A stretch of 16,177 bases of DNA from assembly GCA_002347925.1 (NCBI GenBank), contig DDYL01000158.1, positions 20,372 through 36,548 on the forward strand. The letters run 5' to 3'. The number at the start of each line of letters is the position of its first letter. Position 1 is the first letter of the stretch. Of the stretch, positions 1 through 7,262 are shown piece by piece. The stretch is from Chloroflexi bacterium UBA2235 (GTDB lineage Bacteria; Chloroflexota; UBA11872; UBA12225). The translations under genes were made by a program, and so were the position numbers. The notes below the pieces were generated by a model. The model did no database searches, was not told the origin of the DNA, and worked only from the letters and a program-made list of their open reading frames with translations.

Positions 1-969
1 TGCGTCCTGTTCGAAGGAACACCCGACTACCCGGACAAGGACCGGTTCTGGTCGATGATTGCCAAGCACAAGGTCACGATCTTCTACACCGCTCCCACCG
101 CAATCCGGTCATTCATGCGATGGGGCGACGAATTCCCGGCACGTCACGACATGTCGTCCCTGAGATTGATCGGTACCGTCGGCGAACCGATCAATCCCGA
201 AGCGTGGATCTGGTACCACCAGACCATCGGTGGTAGCCGGTGCCCGATTGTTGACACGTGGTGGCAAACCGAGACGGGCGGGATCATGATCTCGCCAATC
301 GCATCGCTCACCACCACGAAGCCCGGGTCGGCGACCTTTCCGTTCCCCGGCATCGATGCCGATATCGTGGACGAACAAGGAAACAGCGTGCCACTGGGTG
401 GGGGTGGCTACCTGATCGTTCGCAAGCCATGGCCATCGATGCTGCGCACCATCTGGGGTGACGACGAACGCTACAAGCAGACCTACTGGAACCGGTTCGA
501 GAACATCTACTTCGCCGGCGACGGATGCAAGCGCGACGATGAGGGCTACTACTGGCTTCTCGGACGCGTTGACGACGTCCTCAATGTCTCGGCCCACCGG
601 ATCGGAACCGCCGAACTTGAGAGCGCGCTTGTGAGCCATCCGAAGGTCGCCGAGGCAGCCGTGATCGGCATCCCTGACGAAATCACCGGACAAGCCATCG
701 CCGCGTTCGTCACTGTCCGTTCAGGGTTCGTTGCCGACGATGCTCTGGCCCAGGAACTTCGTGCCCATGTCGCAAAGGCAATCGGACCGATTGCCCGGCC
801 GAAGGTGCTCAGGTTCACCGCGGAACTCCCGAAGACCCGAAGCGGCAAGATCATGAGGCGGCTCCTGCGTGATGTCGCCGAAGGGCGCGTCACTGGGGAC
901 ACCACGACGTTAACCGACCCGAATGTCCTTGCCGAAATCAGGTCGCAGTATGAGGCGACCGAGGGCTAG
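1..969 (+). CDS. acsA: Acetyl-coenzyme A synthetase, C-terminal part (5' end outside window)
   Basis: This is an AMP-forming acetyl-CoA synthetase, which activates acetate to acetyl-CoA through an acetyl-AMP intermediate in the cytoplasm. The frame is open from base 1, so about 322 C-terminal residues of an enzyme that is usually near 650 are visible. Visible motifs are VDTWWQTETGG (encoded near 250-280; its tryptophan normally limits the acyl pocket to acetate), the hinge region GRVDDVLNVSAHRIG (about 562-606), and the C-terminal PKTRSGKIMRR. The catalytic lysine of that last motif, also the usual site of regulatory acetylation in the family, is encoded at 847-849. All expected C-terminal motifs are intact. 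The stop is TAG at 967-969. The next gene has its own promoter-like sequence, so acsA is probably the last gene of its transcript. The family call is secure; the upstream half cannot be judged. Confidence 0.95.
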   Translation, partial: CVLFEGTPDYPDKDRFWSMIAKHKVTIFYTAPTAIRSFMRWGDEFPARHDMSSLRLIGTVGEPINPEAWIWYHQTIGGSRCPIVDTWWQTETGGIMISPIASLTTTKPGSATFPFPGIDADIVDEQGNSVPLGGGGYLIVRKPWPSMLRTIWGDDERYKQTYWNRFENIYFAGDGCKRDDEGYYWLLGRVDDVLNVSAHRIGTAELESALVSHPKVAEAAVIGIPDEITGQAIAAFVTVRSGFVADDALAQELRAHVAKAIGPIARPKVLRFTAELPKTRSGKIMRRLLRDVAEGRVTGDTTTLTDPNVLAEIRSQYEATEG

Positions 970-1063
970 TGCGGGCAATGGCCGACAAGCCACAACTGAT
1001 CTGAGTACAACACGGTGTGCCCCGGGCTGATACCCATCGGTCCGAGGCCCCCGCGCCTGTCCC

Positions 1064-1069
1064 TATAAT
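1064..1069 (+). promoter_or_regulatory. TATAAT -10 box for the secreted-protein gene
   Basis: A perfect TATAAT lies 34 bases before the ATG at 1103, which puts a transcription start near 1076-1077. No good -35 hexamer is visible 16-18 bases upstream; the bases around 1041-1046 read TCCGAG. The remaining gap after acsA (970-1063) shows no convincing terminator. Confidence 0.55.
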
Positions 1070-1082
1070 CGTTCCCATACAC

Positions 1083-1106
1083 ATGAGGGTTGAACGGACA
1101 CGATGA
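1083..1106 (+). other. Possible 7-codon upstream ORF ending in an ATGA overlap
   Basis: An ATG at 1083, about 6 bases after the predicted transcription start, opens a 7-codon frame (MRVERTR). Its TGA stop (1104-1106) overlaps the ATG of the next gene (1103-1105) as ATGA. There is no room for a Shine-Dalgarno, so it would be translated as a nearly leaderless message. It could couple translation to the downstream gene, whose own ribosome-binding site is weak: GAGGG at 1085-1089, 13 bases away. Chance occurrence is possible. Confidence 0.25.
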
Positions 1107-2077
1107 TGCGCGACGACTTCTCCCGGGTCCCGAAGACCGGGGAAGGGAAGCCGGGAGTATCCGTCCACACGTCGGCGCTTTCACGCGCTTGGCGTCGTGC
1201 GGCCGTGGCATTCAGTGCGACTGCCCTCGTTGGATCGGTCGCAATCGCGTCCATCGTGACACCCTCATCGGCCAGCGCGCAGGCCAATCCGCCGAGCGCC
1301 GCTGGTGCGCCAACCCCGATCAAGCCAGCCAAACTGACAAACAGCAAGGCAACCCTGGCCCCGGGTGAGCGAATGCTACTCACCTGGATTGGGGTCAACC
1401 GTCCCTCTGGATCTGATCGGGCCGCCCTCTTCCCCGTCGGTGCACCCTACGACGAGTTCATTACATGGGTGTTCATGTCCACCTGCGTCCAACAGAAGGC
1501 ACTCCCTGGCATCGGATGGGCGACGGGTTCTTGCATGGTCTCGGTACCGGAAAGAATCCTGCCCGGTGCGTACCAGTGGCGGATGCTCCGAACATTCGGA
1601 ATGCAGCAAATCGGCGAGATTGACAGGTGGCCAGTCTTCACCGTCACCAAACCGGTCCAGAAGAACGGAAAGCCGTACCAGCCAGCCATCTCGACGAAGT
1701 CTGACTCCGCGATTGGAGGCAGTCTGGTTTCGGTGGAGTGGAAAGAGGTTGCGGACCCGACTGAAGGGGACTGGATTGGCCTCTTCCTCACTGGCGAATC
1801 AAGCAACCGCTTCCCTCAGGTCGCTGAACGGACAAGTTGTGACGACGAGACTGTCCTAGCTGTCGAAGCTGGCCGTTGCGACATTGGCATTCCCTTTGAC
1901 ATTGTTCCCGGAAGTTACGAGTTCCGCCTGATGACCGTTATAGACGGCTTCTACCGTGTTCTCGCGGTCAGTTCCCCAATCGAGATCGGCGCGCCTCCCG
2001 CGGACGCGACGCCTCCAGCGCCACGCATGCCATTGCGCGCTACTCCAACCCCGACCCCGGCACCTGCACAATCCTGA
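1103..2077 (+). CDS. Secreted protein with two tandem copies of a Cys-pair domain, function unknown
   Basis: I do not recognise a named family for this 324-residue protein. An N-terminal export signal is likely: a basic stretch RAWRRA near residue 29-34, a hydrophobic core at about 35-53, and a cleavage-like site ending in ASAQA near residue 61. The long n-region with a twin arginine leaves Tat export possible. The mature part has two similar units, about residues 77-182 and 196-295. Each reads in order: a Trp after a hydrophobic strand, a Pro, an Asp, the motif LF-x2-G, a Thr-Cys (C128, C246), a second Cys 13-16 residues later (C144, C259), and PG-x-Y-x-(W/F)-R. The tail (296-324) is rich in Pro, Ala and Thr and looks disordered. 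The two Cys of each unit could form disulfides outside the cell. The second unit's GDWIGLF recalls beta-sandwich domains of SKICH or purple acid phosphatase N-terminal type, but that is only a resemblance. The start could equally be the ATG at 1106. Confidence 0.8.
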   Translation: MMRDDFSRVPKTGEGKPGVSVHTSALSRAWRRAAVAFSATALVGSVAIASIVTPSSASAQANPPSAAGAPTPIKPAKLTNSKATLAPGERMLLTWIGVNRPSGSDRAALFPVGAPYDEFITWVFMSTCVQQKALPGIGWATGSCMVSVPERILPGAYQWRMLRTFGMQQIGEIDRWPVFTVTKPVQKNGKPYQPAISTKSDSAIGGSLVSVEWKEVADPTEGDWIGLFLTGESSNRFPQVAERTSCDDETVLAVEAGRCDIGIPFDIVPGSYEFRLMTVIDGFYRVLAVSSPIEIGAPPADATPPAPRMPLRATPTPTPAPAQS

Positions 2078-2146
2078 TCCTCGCTCCGGGCATGAGACAA
2101 TCTAGAGGCCTCATCAATCGGCGTGCCGCCTGACGGTACCTGCTTG

Positions 2147-2152
2147 TATAAT
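2147..2152 (+). promoter_or_regulatory. TATAAT -10 box ahead of the gltB leader
   Basis: A perfect TATAAT predicts transcription starting near 2159, 307 bases before gltB and 64 bases before the terminator stem. The -35 region (around 2124-2129, TGCCGC) is a poor match, so an activator or a different sigma preference may apply. Confidence 0.55.
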
Positions 2153-2158
2153 CACCGG

Positions 2159-2271
2159 TACGGACTGGATGCGCCAAGGTAGGCAGTCCAGATATTTCAT
2201 ACGGGCCGGGGCACGGCCGATGACGTCCACCGCCCCCTTTTCAGGGGTATGCGTGGGCGTTTTCTGTTTTT
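2159..2271 (+). ncRNA. Putative attenuator or riboswitch leader, or stand-alone small RNA of about 110 nt
   Basis: A transcript from the TATAAT box would fold into a hairpin with stem GGACTG (2162-2167) and CAGTCC (2184-2189). A competing pairing CTGGA/TCCAG (2165-2169 with 2187-2191) uses overlapping bases. A second hairpin GGCCG/CGGCC lies at 2204-2218, and then an intrinsic terminator. Promoter, competing stems and terminator before a biosynthetic gene are the layout of transcription attenuation, and nitrogen status or glutamine would be a logical signal for gltB. I could not match the conserved core of any riboswitch class I know. The same layout would also make a free small RNA, with gltB read by leak-through or from another promoter. 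Confidence 0.4.
2223..2271 (+). terminator. Intrinsic terminator inside the gltB leader
   Basis: The outer stem ACGTCCAC (2223-2230) pairs with GTGGGCGT (2253-2260) over 8 bp with one G-U. Inside it CCCC (2234-2237) can pair with GGGG (2244-2247) around a TTTTCA loop. A T-rich run TTTTCTGTTTTT (2260-2271) follows at once. It is the best Rho-independent terminator in the window. Confidence 0.75.
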
Positions 2272-2362
2272 CCGGGGATATTCTCACCACTACTGCGGAG
2301 CGTGCAGCGACCACACATCCAACTGGGTGGGGTCAAGACCGAGGGCGAAGTGGCCCCATGGT

Positions 2363-2392
2363 CCGCGGGCTTTCCTGCCCTCCATGCCGCGG
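2363..2392 (+). other. GC-rich hairpin in the distal gltB leader
   Basis: CCGCGG at 2363-2368 can pair with CCGCGG at 2387-2392. Alternatively, a nested GGGC/GCCC pair (2367-2370 with 2377-2380) forms with outer CCGC/GCGG. No T-run follows, so it is not a terminator. It ends 56 bases before the ribosome-binding site and may only be leader structure. Confidence 0.35.
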
Positions 2393-2447
2393 TTTAGCCC
2401 CCAAAGTAGCAGGCCAAGCGTCCATCTCATCATGACCCCAATCCAAT

Positions 2448-2457
2448 AAGGACGGAG
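2448..2457 (+). promoter_or_regulatory. Ribosome-binding site that fixes the gltB start
   Basis: AAGGACGGAG ends 8 bases before the ATG at 2466, which is ideal spacing. The in-frame ATG at 2616, closer to where the conserved protein begins, has only a weak GGGA at a longer distance. The upstream start is therefore preferred. Confidence 0.65.
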
Positions 2458-2465
2458 AACGCACG

Positions 2466-5400
2466 ATGCAAGGACAGCCCGCGCGTCATGCACGACGAGA
2501 AGCGCAGCGCGATAGCCATGCGCAGGTGAATTCTGGACGACCTGCAGGGCTACCGACCAGAGGCGACGGGCAGAGCTTTCTCCCACCGAACCATCTGGTG
2601 CCGGGACCAATTGGCATGTACGACCCTGCCAATGAGCACGATGCGTGCGGCGTCGGGTTCGTGGCCCAGATTGACGGCACGCCAAGCCACCGCGTCCTCG
2701 AACTCGGGATCCGCGCCGTGTGCAACGTCATGCACCGAGGCGCCCTCGATGCCGATGCCAAGACTGGTGACGGCGCCGGCGTCCTCACTCAGGTTCCACG
2801 CGCCCTTCTGATGCGCGAACTCGCCGCCAAGGGGATCACGGGTGTCGCTTCGGAAGACTTGGCCGTCGCGATGATCTTCTTCCCGAATGAACCGCGTGGC
2901 CTCGTTGAGACGTGCAGGGCCATCATTGAGAAGGTATGCGACCGACACGGCTTGAGACGCCTCGCCTGGCGGATCGTGCCAATCAATCGAGAAGTCCTCG
3001 GCGCCAAGGCACTCGCCACGGTCCCGGACGTTGAGCAACTCATCCTCGGTCGCCCGCTGGGTCAGGACGACAACGACTTCGAACGCACCCTGTTCCTGGC
3101 CCGCAAGGAAATCGAGCGTCGGGTCAACAGCGAGAGCATCGGCAGTTTCTACATCCCGTCGATGTCCCGGAATACGGTTGTGTACAAGGGCCTCCTCGCG
3201 GCAACCCAGCTGCCAGCCTTCTATCAAGACCTGACCGACCCGGACTACACGACCGCAATCTGCGTTTTCCACCAGCGCTACAGCACGAATACGTTCCCGA
3301 ACTGGTTCCTGGCGCAACCGTTCCGCATGCTTGCACATAACGGCGAGATCAACACCCTCCAGGGCAACCGCAACTGGATGGCCGCCCGCGAACCAGAACT
3401 GGCATCGCCGCAGTGGCGCGATTCCATCGAATGGCTGAAGCCCATCTGCTGGGCCGGAGGGTCAGACTCCACCAGCCTCGACGACGCCCTCGAACTGCTC
3501 AACCACAGCGGGCGTGACGCCCTCCACAGCATGATGATGCTCGTGCCCGAGGCATGGGAACACATGCCGGACATGGATGAAGCAAGGCGTGCCTTCTACC
3601 AGTACCACGCCTGCCTGATCGAACCGTGGGACGGGCCGGCGGCACTGGCGTTCAGTGATGGCACTGTCGCGGCCGCCACGCTTGATCGCAACGGCCTCCG
3701 CCCCTCCCGCTACAAGATCACCCGGGATGGACTGGTAATCCTGGGAAGCGAGGCGGGAATCGTTGAGGTTGACGACGCTGATTGCATTGAGAAGGGACGC
3801 CTCGGCCCCGGACAGATGGTGGCGGTGGATACCTCGACTGGGAAGGTCTACCACAACGACGAAATCAAGGAACGGTACGCCAATCGCCAACCCTACGGCG
3901 AATGGCTTGCCCGCAACTTCGTGCATCTCGAAACCCGGGTGGATCACGACACGCCAGAGGTCGATGGGTCATTGCCGGCCGCACCACCGCGCGAGGACTT
4001 GCCCGCGTTGTGGCGTGCCTTTGGCTACACGTTCGAAGACATCAAGTACGTCGTCGAGCCGATGGGCCATGACGGCGAGGACAACAAGTGGTCGATGGGC
4101 GACGATACGCCCCTGGCCGTACTGTCTCACAAGCCACGACCACTCTATGTGTACTTCCGTCAACGGTTCGCGCAGGTCACCAACCCGCCCATCGATCCCT
4201 TGCGGGAGGGCGTCGTCATGTCACTGGACACCTTCCTCGGACGTCGTCACAACCTCCTCGATGAGACCGAAGGGCATGCTTCCCTGCTTGCCGTGTCGAC
4301 CCCGGTGCTCCTTGACGACGAGTTTGTCGCCCTCACACGGCCCGAGTTCGGTGCGACCGTCATCGACACCCTCTTTGACCCGTACGGTGGTGAAGAAGCC
4401 CTCGACCGCGCGATTGATGACGTCTGTGCCGCCGCAACGCGGGCGGTAGATGCCGGTTCCACATTGATCGTGCTAAGTGACCGGCGGACCGCACCAGGGC
4501 ACGCACCAATCCCGGCACTCCTTGCGACAGCAGCCGTCCATCACCATCTCATCCGCGAAGACAAGCGGATGCGCGCCGACATCATCGTCCAGACCGGCGA
4601 AGCCTGGGACATCCACCATCTCGCCTGCCTGGTTGGCTACGGCGCTGGCGCAATCCACCCCTACCTCGCACTGGCAACCACACGGGCCCTCGAGGGCGAA
4701 CGCGGCTACGAGAAACTCTCGGCTGCCGAACTTGAGGGAAACTACCGGAAGGCCGCGAACAAAGGCCTGCTCCGGATCATGTCCAAGATGGGCATCACCT
4801 CGATCGCCAGCTACCGTGGCGCGCAGATCTTCGAGGCAGTGGGGATCGCGCAGACACTTATTGACCGGTGCTTCACCGGGACCCCGTCCCGTATCGGGGG
4901 CATCGGCCTCGCCGAGATTGCCATCGATGTCGCCAATCGCCACGAAGAAGGCTTCGGGGCACCGGCCATCGGTCGCCTCCCCAATCTCGGTTTCGTCAAC
5001 TACCGCAAGGATGGCGAGGTCCACGGCTACAACCGCCAGGCCGTCATCGCCATGCAGGAAGCTTCCAAAACCGGCAACTACGACGACTACCGCAAGTTCG
5101 AAGGTCTCGTGAACGGCGGCGCGCCACGTGCGCTGCGAGACATCATGGAGTGGTCGCCGGTTGGACCACCCGTACCGATCGACGAAGTCGAACCGATCGC
5201 GGCGATCATCAGCCGCTTCAACACCACCGCGATGTCACTGGGGGCCCTTTCACCCGAGGCACACCAGACCCTTGCTATCGCCATGAACCGGATCGGTGCG
5301 AAGTCAAACACCGGCGAAGGTGGTGAGGACCCTGACTGGTGGAAGCCATTCCCGGACGGCCCGTACAAGGGCGAGCGCGCAAACTCCAAGATCAAGCAGG

Positions 5401-7133
5401 TGGCGAGTGGACGCTTCGGCGTGACACCCGAATATCTCCAGCAGGCAGAAGAACTCGAGATCAAGATGGCACAGGGGGCAAAGCCCGGTGAGGGCGGACA
5501 GATCCCTGCCACCAAGGTCACCCCCCTCATTGCCCGCCTGCGCCACGCCATCCCCGGGATCACCTTGGTCAGTCCTCCACCGCACCACGACATCTACTCC
5601 ATCGAGGACCTTGCCCAACTGATCTACGACCTCAAGGCGGCCAATCCACGGGCCAAGGTCGGAGTAAAGCTCGTCGCGGAGACGGGTGTAGGCACGATTG
5701 CCGCGGGGGTTGCCAAGGCATACGCCGACTACATCCTGATCGCCGGCCACGACGGGGGCACCGGAGCAAGTCCGCTATCGAGCATCAAGCACGCCGGATG
5801 CCCGTGGGAAATGGGCCTGGCCGAAACGCAGCAGGTTCTCGTTCTCAACGGTCTGCGAGGACGCGTGCGGCTCCGTACCGATGGGGGCATGAAGACCGGT
5901 CGAGACATCATCATGGCTGCCCTGCTTGGTGCCGAGGAATATGGGTTCGGTACCGGTGCGGTCATCGCCATCGGTTGCGACATGGCCCGCCAATGCCACC
6001 TCAACACCTGCCCGACGGGCATTGCCACCCAGCGCGCTGACCTTCGCGCCAAGTTCACTGGCGTGCCGGAAATGGTCATTCACTTCCTCAGCCACATCGC
6101 GCAGGACGTGCGGGAAATCCTGGCGTCGATGGGCGCGCGATCACTCGACGAGATCATCGGCCGCAGCACCCTCTTGCAGCAGTCGTGGCTCGCCGATCAT
6201 CCGCGCGCGAACCTCCTGGACCTCACCGCCCTGACAACCGATGTCGATCCGAACCGGCGGTACGCACACCGATGCGAGCAACCGCGCAACGATCGTCCGG
6301 GGGACGTCATGCTTGACGATGAACTCCGGGACGCCGCGGAACCGGCGCTTGCCGGTCTGCATCCCGTCACGCTTGACGTCAAGGTCCGCACAAGCCACCG
6401 TACCGTCGGCGCGCGACTTTCAGGCGAGATTGCCCGGCGCCATGGTGACGCCGGACTGCCTGACGGGATGCTCACCATCCGAGCCACGGGTAGCGCCGGA
6501 CAGTCCTTCGGCGCATTCCTCACGCCCGGTGTCACGCTTACGCTTGAAGGCGAATCGAACGACTACGTGGGCAAGGGCATGCACGGTGGTCGCATCGTCG
6601 TCACACCACCCGCCAATGCGGCTTTCGCGGGTCACCGCAACTCCTTGATCGGGAACACCGTCCTGTACGGCGCCACCGGTGGCCAACTCTTTGTCAGCGG
6701 CCGTGCCGGCGAACGGTTCGCCGTCCGCAATTCCGGTGCGCATGCAGTTGTCGAAGGCGCGGGAGACCACTGCTGCGAATACATGACCGGTGGTGTCGTC
6801 GTGGTCCTTGGAGAGACCGGCCGCAACTTCGCTGCCGGCATGTCAGCCGGACTCGCCTACGTCCTCGACGAGACCAGCCAGTTCCCATCCAAGGTCAACC
6901 GGGACATGGTTGGTGTCGAACGCCTTGAAAAGGGCTCCGAAGCCGAAGCGTCAGTCCGCAAGCTCATCGCTCTTCACGCCGAGGCAACCGGGAGCGCACG
7001 TGCCTCGAACATCATTGCCCAATGGGATCACTTCGGTCCCTTGTTCTGGGCAGTTGTTCCCCATACCCCACAGATCGATACAACCCTGCTTCCCTCGCAC
7101 GTCGCCGCACGCGCTGCCGCCGCTGCACGCTAG
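2466..7133 (+). CDS. gltB: Glutamate synthase large (alpha) subunit
   Basis: This cytoplasmic enzyme makes two glutamates from glutamine and 2-oxoglutarate, the second step of GS-GOGAT ammonium assimilation. The length of 1555 residues is normal. Domains in order are an Ntn-type glutaminase whose nucleophile is Cys61 in EHDACGVGF; a central domain; the FMN and 2-oxoglutarate domain (about 865-1250, with MSLGALSPEAH at 923 and GHDGGTGASPLSSIKHAG); and the C-terminal GXGXG beta-helix (about 1300-1510). The [3Fe-4S] ligands are C1171, C1177 and C1182 in C-x5-C-x4-C spacing. Cys61 implies a 60-residue propeptide removed to expose the nucleophile; many family members have only about 10-40. No gltD follows, so the electron-donating partner (GltD or ferredoxin) lies elsewhere or is of another type. 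The long leader with a terminator suggests attenuation control. Confidence 0.97.
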   Translation: MQGQPARHARREAQRDSHAQVNSGRPAGLPTRGDGQSFLPPNHLVPGPIGMYDPANEHDACGVGFVAQIDGTPSHRVLELGIRAVCNVMHRGALDADAKTGDGAGVLTQVPRALLMRELAAKGITGVASEDLAVAMIFFPNEPRGLVETCRAIIEKVCDRHGLRRLAWRIVPINREVLGAKALATVPDVEQLILGRPLGQDDNDFERTLFLARKEIERRVNSESIGSFYIPSMSRNTVVYKGLLAATQLPAFYQDLTDPDYTTAICVFHQRYSTNTFPNWFLAQPFRMLAHNGEINTLQGNRNWMAAREPELASPQWRDSIEWLKPICWAGGSDSTSLDDALELLNHSGRDALHSMMMLVPEAWEHMPDMDEARRAFYQYHACLIEPWDGPAALAFSDGTVAAATLDRNGLRPSRYKITRDGLVILGSEAGIVEVDDADCIEKGRLGPGQMVAVDTSTGKVYHNDEIKERYANRQPYGEWLARNFVHLETRVDHDTPEVDGSLPAAPPREDLPALWRAFGYTFEDIKYVVEPMGHDGEDNKWSMGDDTPLAVLSHKPRPLYVYFRQRFAQVTNPPIDPLREGVVMSLDTFLGRRHNLLDETEGHASLLAVSTPVLLDDEFVALTRPEFGATVIDTLFDPYGGEEALDRAIDDVCAAATRAVDAGSTLIVLSDRRTAPGHAPIPALLATAAVHHHLIREDKRMRADIIVQTGEAWDIHHLACLVGYGAGAIHPYLALATTRALEGERGYEKLSAAELEGNYRKAANKGLLRIMSKMGITSIASYRGAQIFEAVGIAQTLIDRCFTGTPSRIGGIGLAEIAIDVANRHEEGFGAPAIGRLPNLGFVNYRKDGEVHGYNRQAVIAMQEASKTGNYDDYRKFEGLVNGGAPRALRDIMEWSPVGPPVPIDEVEPIAAIISRFNTTAMSLGALSPEAHQTLAIAMNRIGAKSNTGEGGEDPDWWKPFPDGPYKGERANSKIKQVASGRFGVTPEYLQQAEELEIKMAQGAKPGEGGQIPATKVTPLIARLRHAIPGITLVSPPPHHDIYSIEDLAQLIYDLKAANPRAKVGVKLVAETGVGTIAAGVAKAYADYILIAGHDGGTGASPLSSIKHAGCPWEMGLAETQQVLVLNGLRGRVRLRTDGGMKTGRDIIMAALLGAEEYGFGTGAVIAIGCDMARQCHLNTCPTGIATQRADLRAKFTGVPEMVIHFLSHIAQDVREILASMGARSLDEIIGRSTLLQQSWLADHPRANLLDLTALTTDVDPNRRYAHRCEQPRNDRPGDVMLDDELRDAAEPALAGLHPVTLDVKVRTSHRTVGARLSGEIARRHGDAGLPDGMLTIRATGSAGQSFGAFLTPGVTLTLEGESNDYVGKGMHGGRIVVTPPANAAFAGHRNSLIGNTVLYGATGGQLFVSGRAGERFAVRNSGAHAVVEGAGDHCCEYMTGGVVVVLGETGRNFAAGMSAGLAYVLDETSQFPSKVNRDMVGVERLEKGSEAEASVRKLIALHAEATGSARASNIIAQWDHFGPLFWAVVPHTPQIDTTLLPSHVAARAAAAAR

Positions 7134-7161
7134 CGGCGTCCACTTCCAGATCGTCGCCAAC

Positions 7162-7190
7162 GGACCGGTGCCTGCAAATGGCACCGGTCC
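7162..7190 (+). terminator. Hairpin terminator after gltB
   Basis: A perfect 11-bp inverted repeat, GGACCGGTGCC (7162-7172) and GGCACCGGTCC (7180-7190), closes a 7-base loop 28 bases after the gltB stop. The following TGTCGTTTC is only moderately T-rich, so termination may be partial or assisted. The stem itself is unlikely to be chance. Confidence 0.65.
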
Positions 7191-7220
7191 TGTCGTTTCA
7201 CCCGGATCTTTCGGAAGAAA

Positions 7221-7262
7221 ATGACACGAACGGCCACGACTGGAGTACGATCACAGGGATGA
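7221..7262 (+). other. Possible 13-codon upstream ORF ending in an ATGA overlap with moaC
   Basis: An ATG at 7221, preceded by GGAAG at 7213-7217 (only 3 bases away), opens a 13-codon frame (MTRTATTGVRSQG). Its TGA (7260-7262) overlaps the moaC ATG (7259-7261) as ATGA. moaC lacks a good Shine-Dalgarno, so coupled translation is plausible. The competing reading is that these bases are a promoter: ATGACA (7221-7226) and TACGAT (7246-7251), 19 bases apart, would give a leaderless moaC message. Confidence 0.3.

Larger units (their letters stand above)
2078..2465 (+). other. 388-base non-coding region: promoter, terminator and structured gltB leader
   Basis: No convincing gene is seen between the secreted-protein gene and gltB. 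In order the region holds: a weak inverted repeat ATGAG/CTCAT (2092-2114); a TATAAT box (2147-2152); a hairpin GGACTG/CAGTCC (2162-2189); a hairpin GGCCG/CGGCC (2204-2218); a strong intrinsic terminator (2223-2271); GC-rich hairpins including a CCGCGG pair at 2363-2368 and 2387-2392; and the gltB ribosome-binding site (2448-2457). Short open frames across it show no coding character. Confidence 0.6.

Noticed and set aside
2159..2271. SRP RNA, 6S RNA or a glnA/SAM/guanidine riboswitch
   Set aside because: The conserved cores, such as the GGAAG-type SRP tetraloop region or riboswitch core boxes, are not present. Size alone is not evidence.
2340..2392. T-box-like sequence (GGTCCGCGG) in the gltB leader
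   Set aside because: It partly resembles the T-box consensus, but no specifier stem is visible upstream and no terminator or anti-Shine-Dalgarno follows in the right place. gltB is also not a usual T-box target.
2249..2449. Short plus-strand open frame across the gltB leader
   Set aside because: It runs through the terminator stem and hairpins, has no ribosome-binding site, and its composition is unlike the real genes around it.
2550..3338. Long open frame on the minus strand within gltB
   Set aside because: It is a shadow of the gltB coding sequence in a high-GC genome. gltB is fully conserved there, and the minus-strand protein has no recognisable motif.
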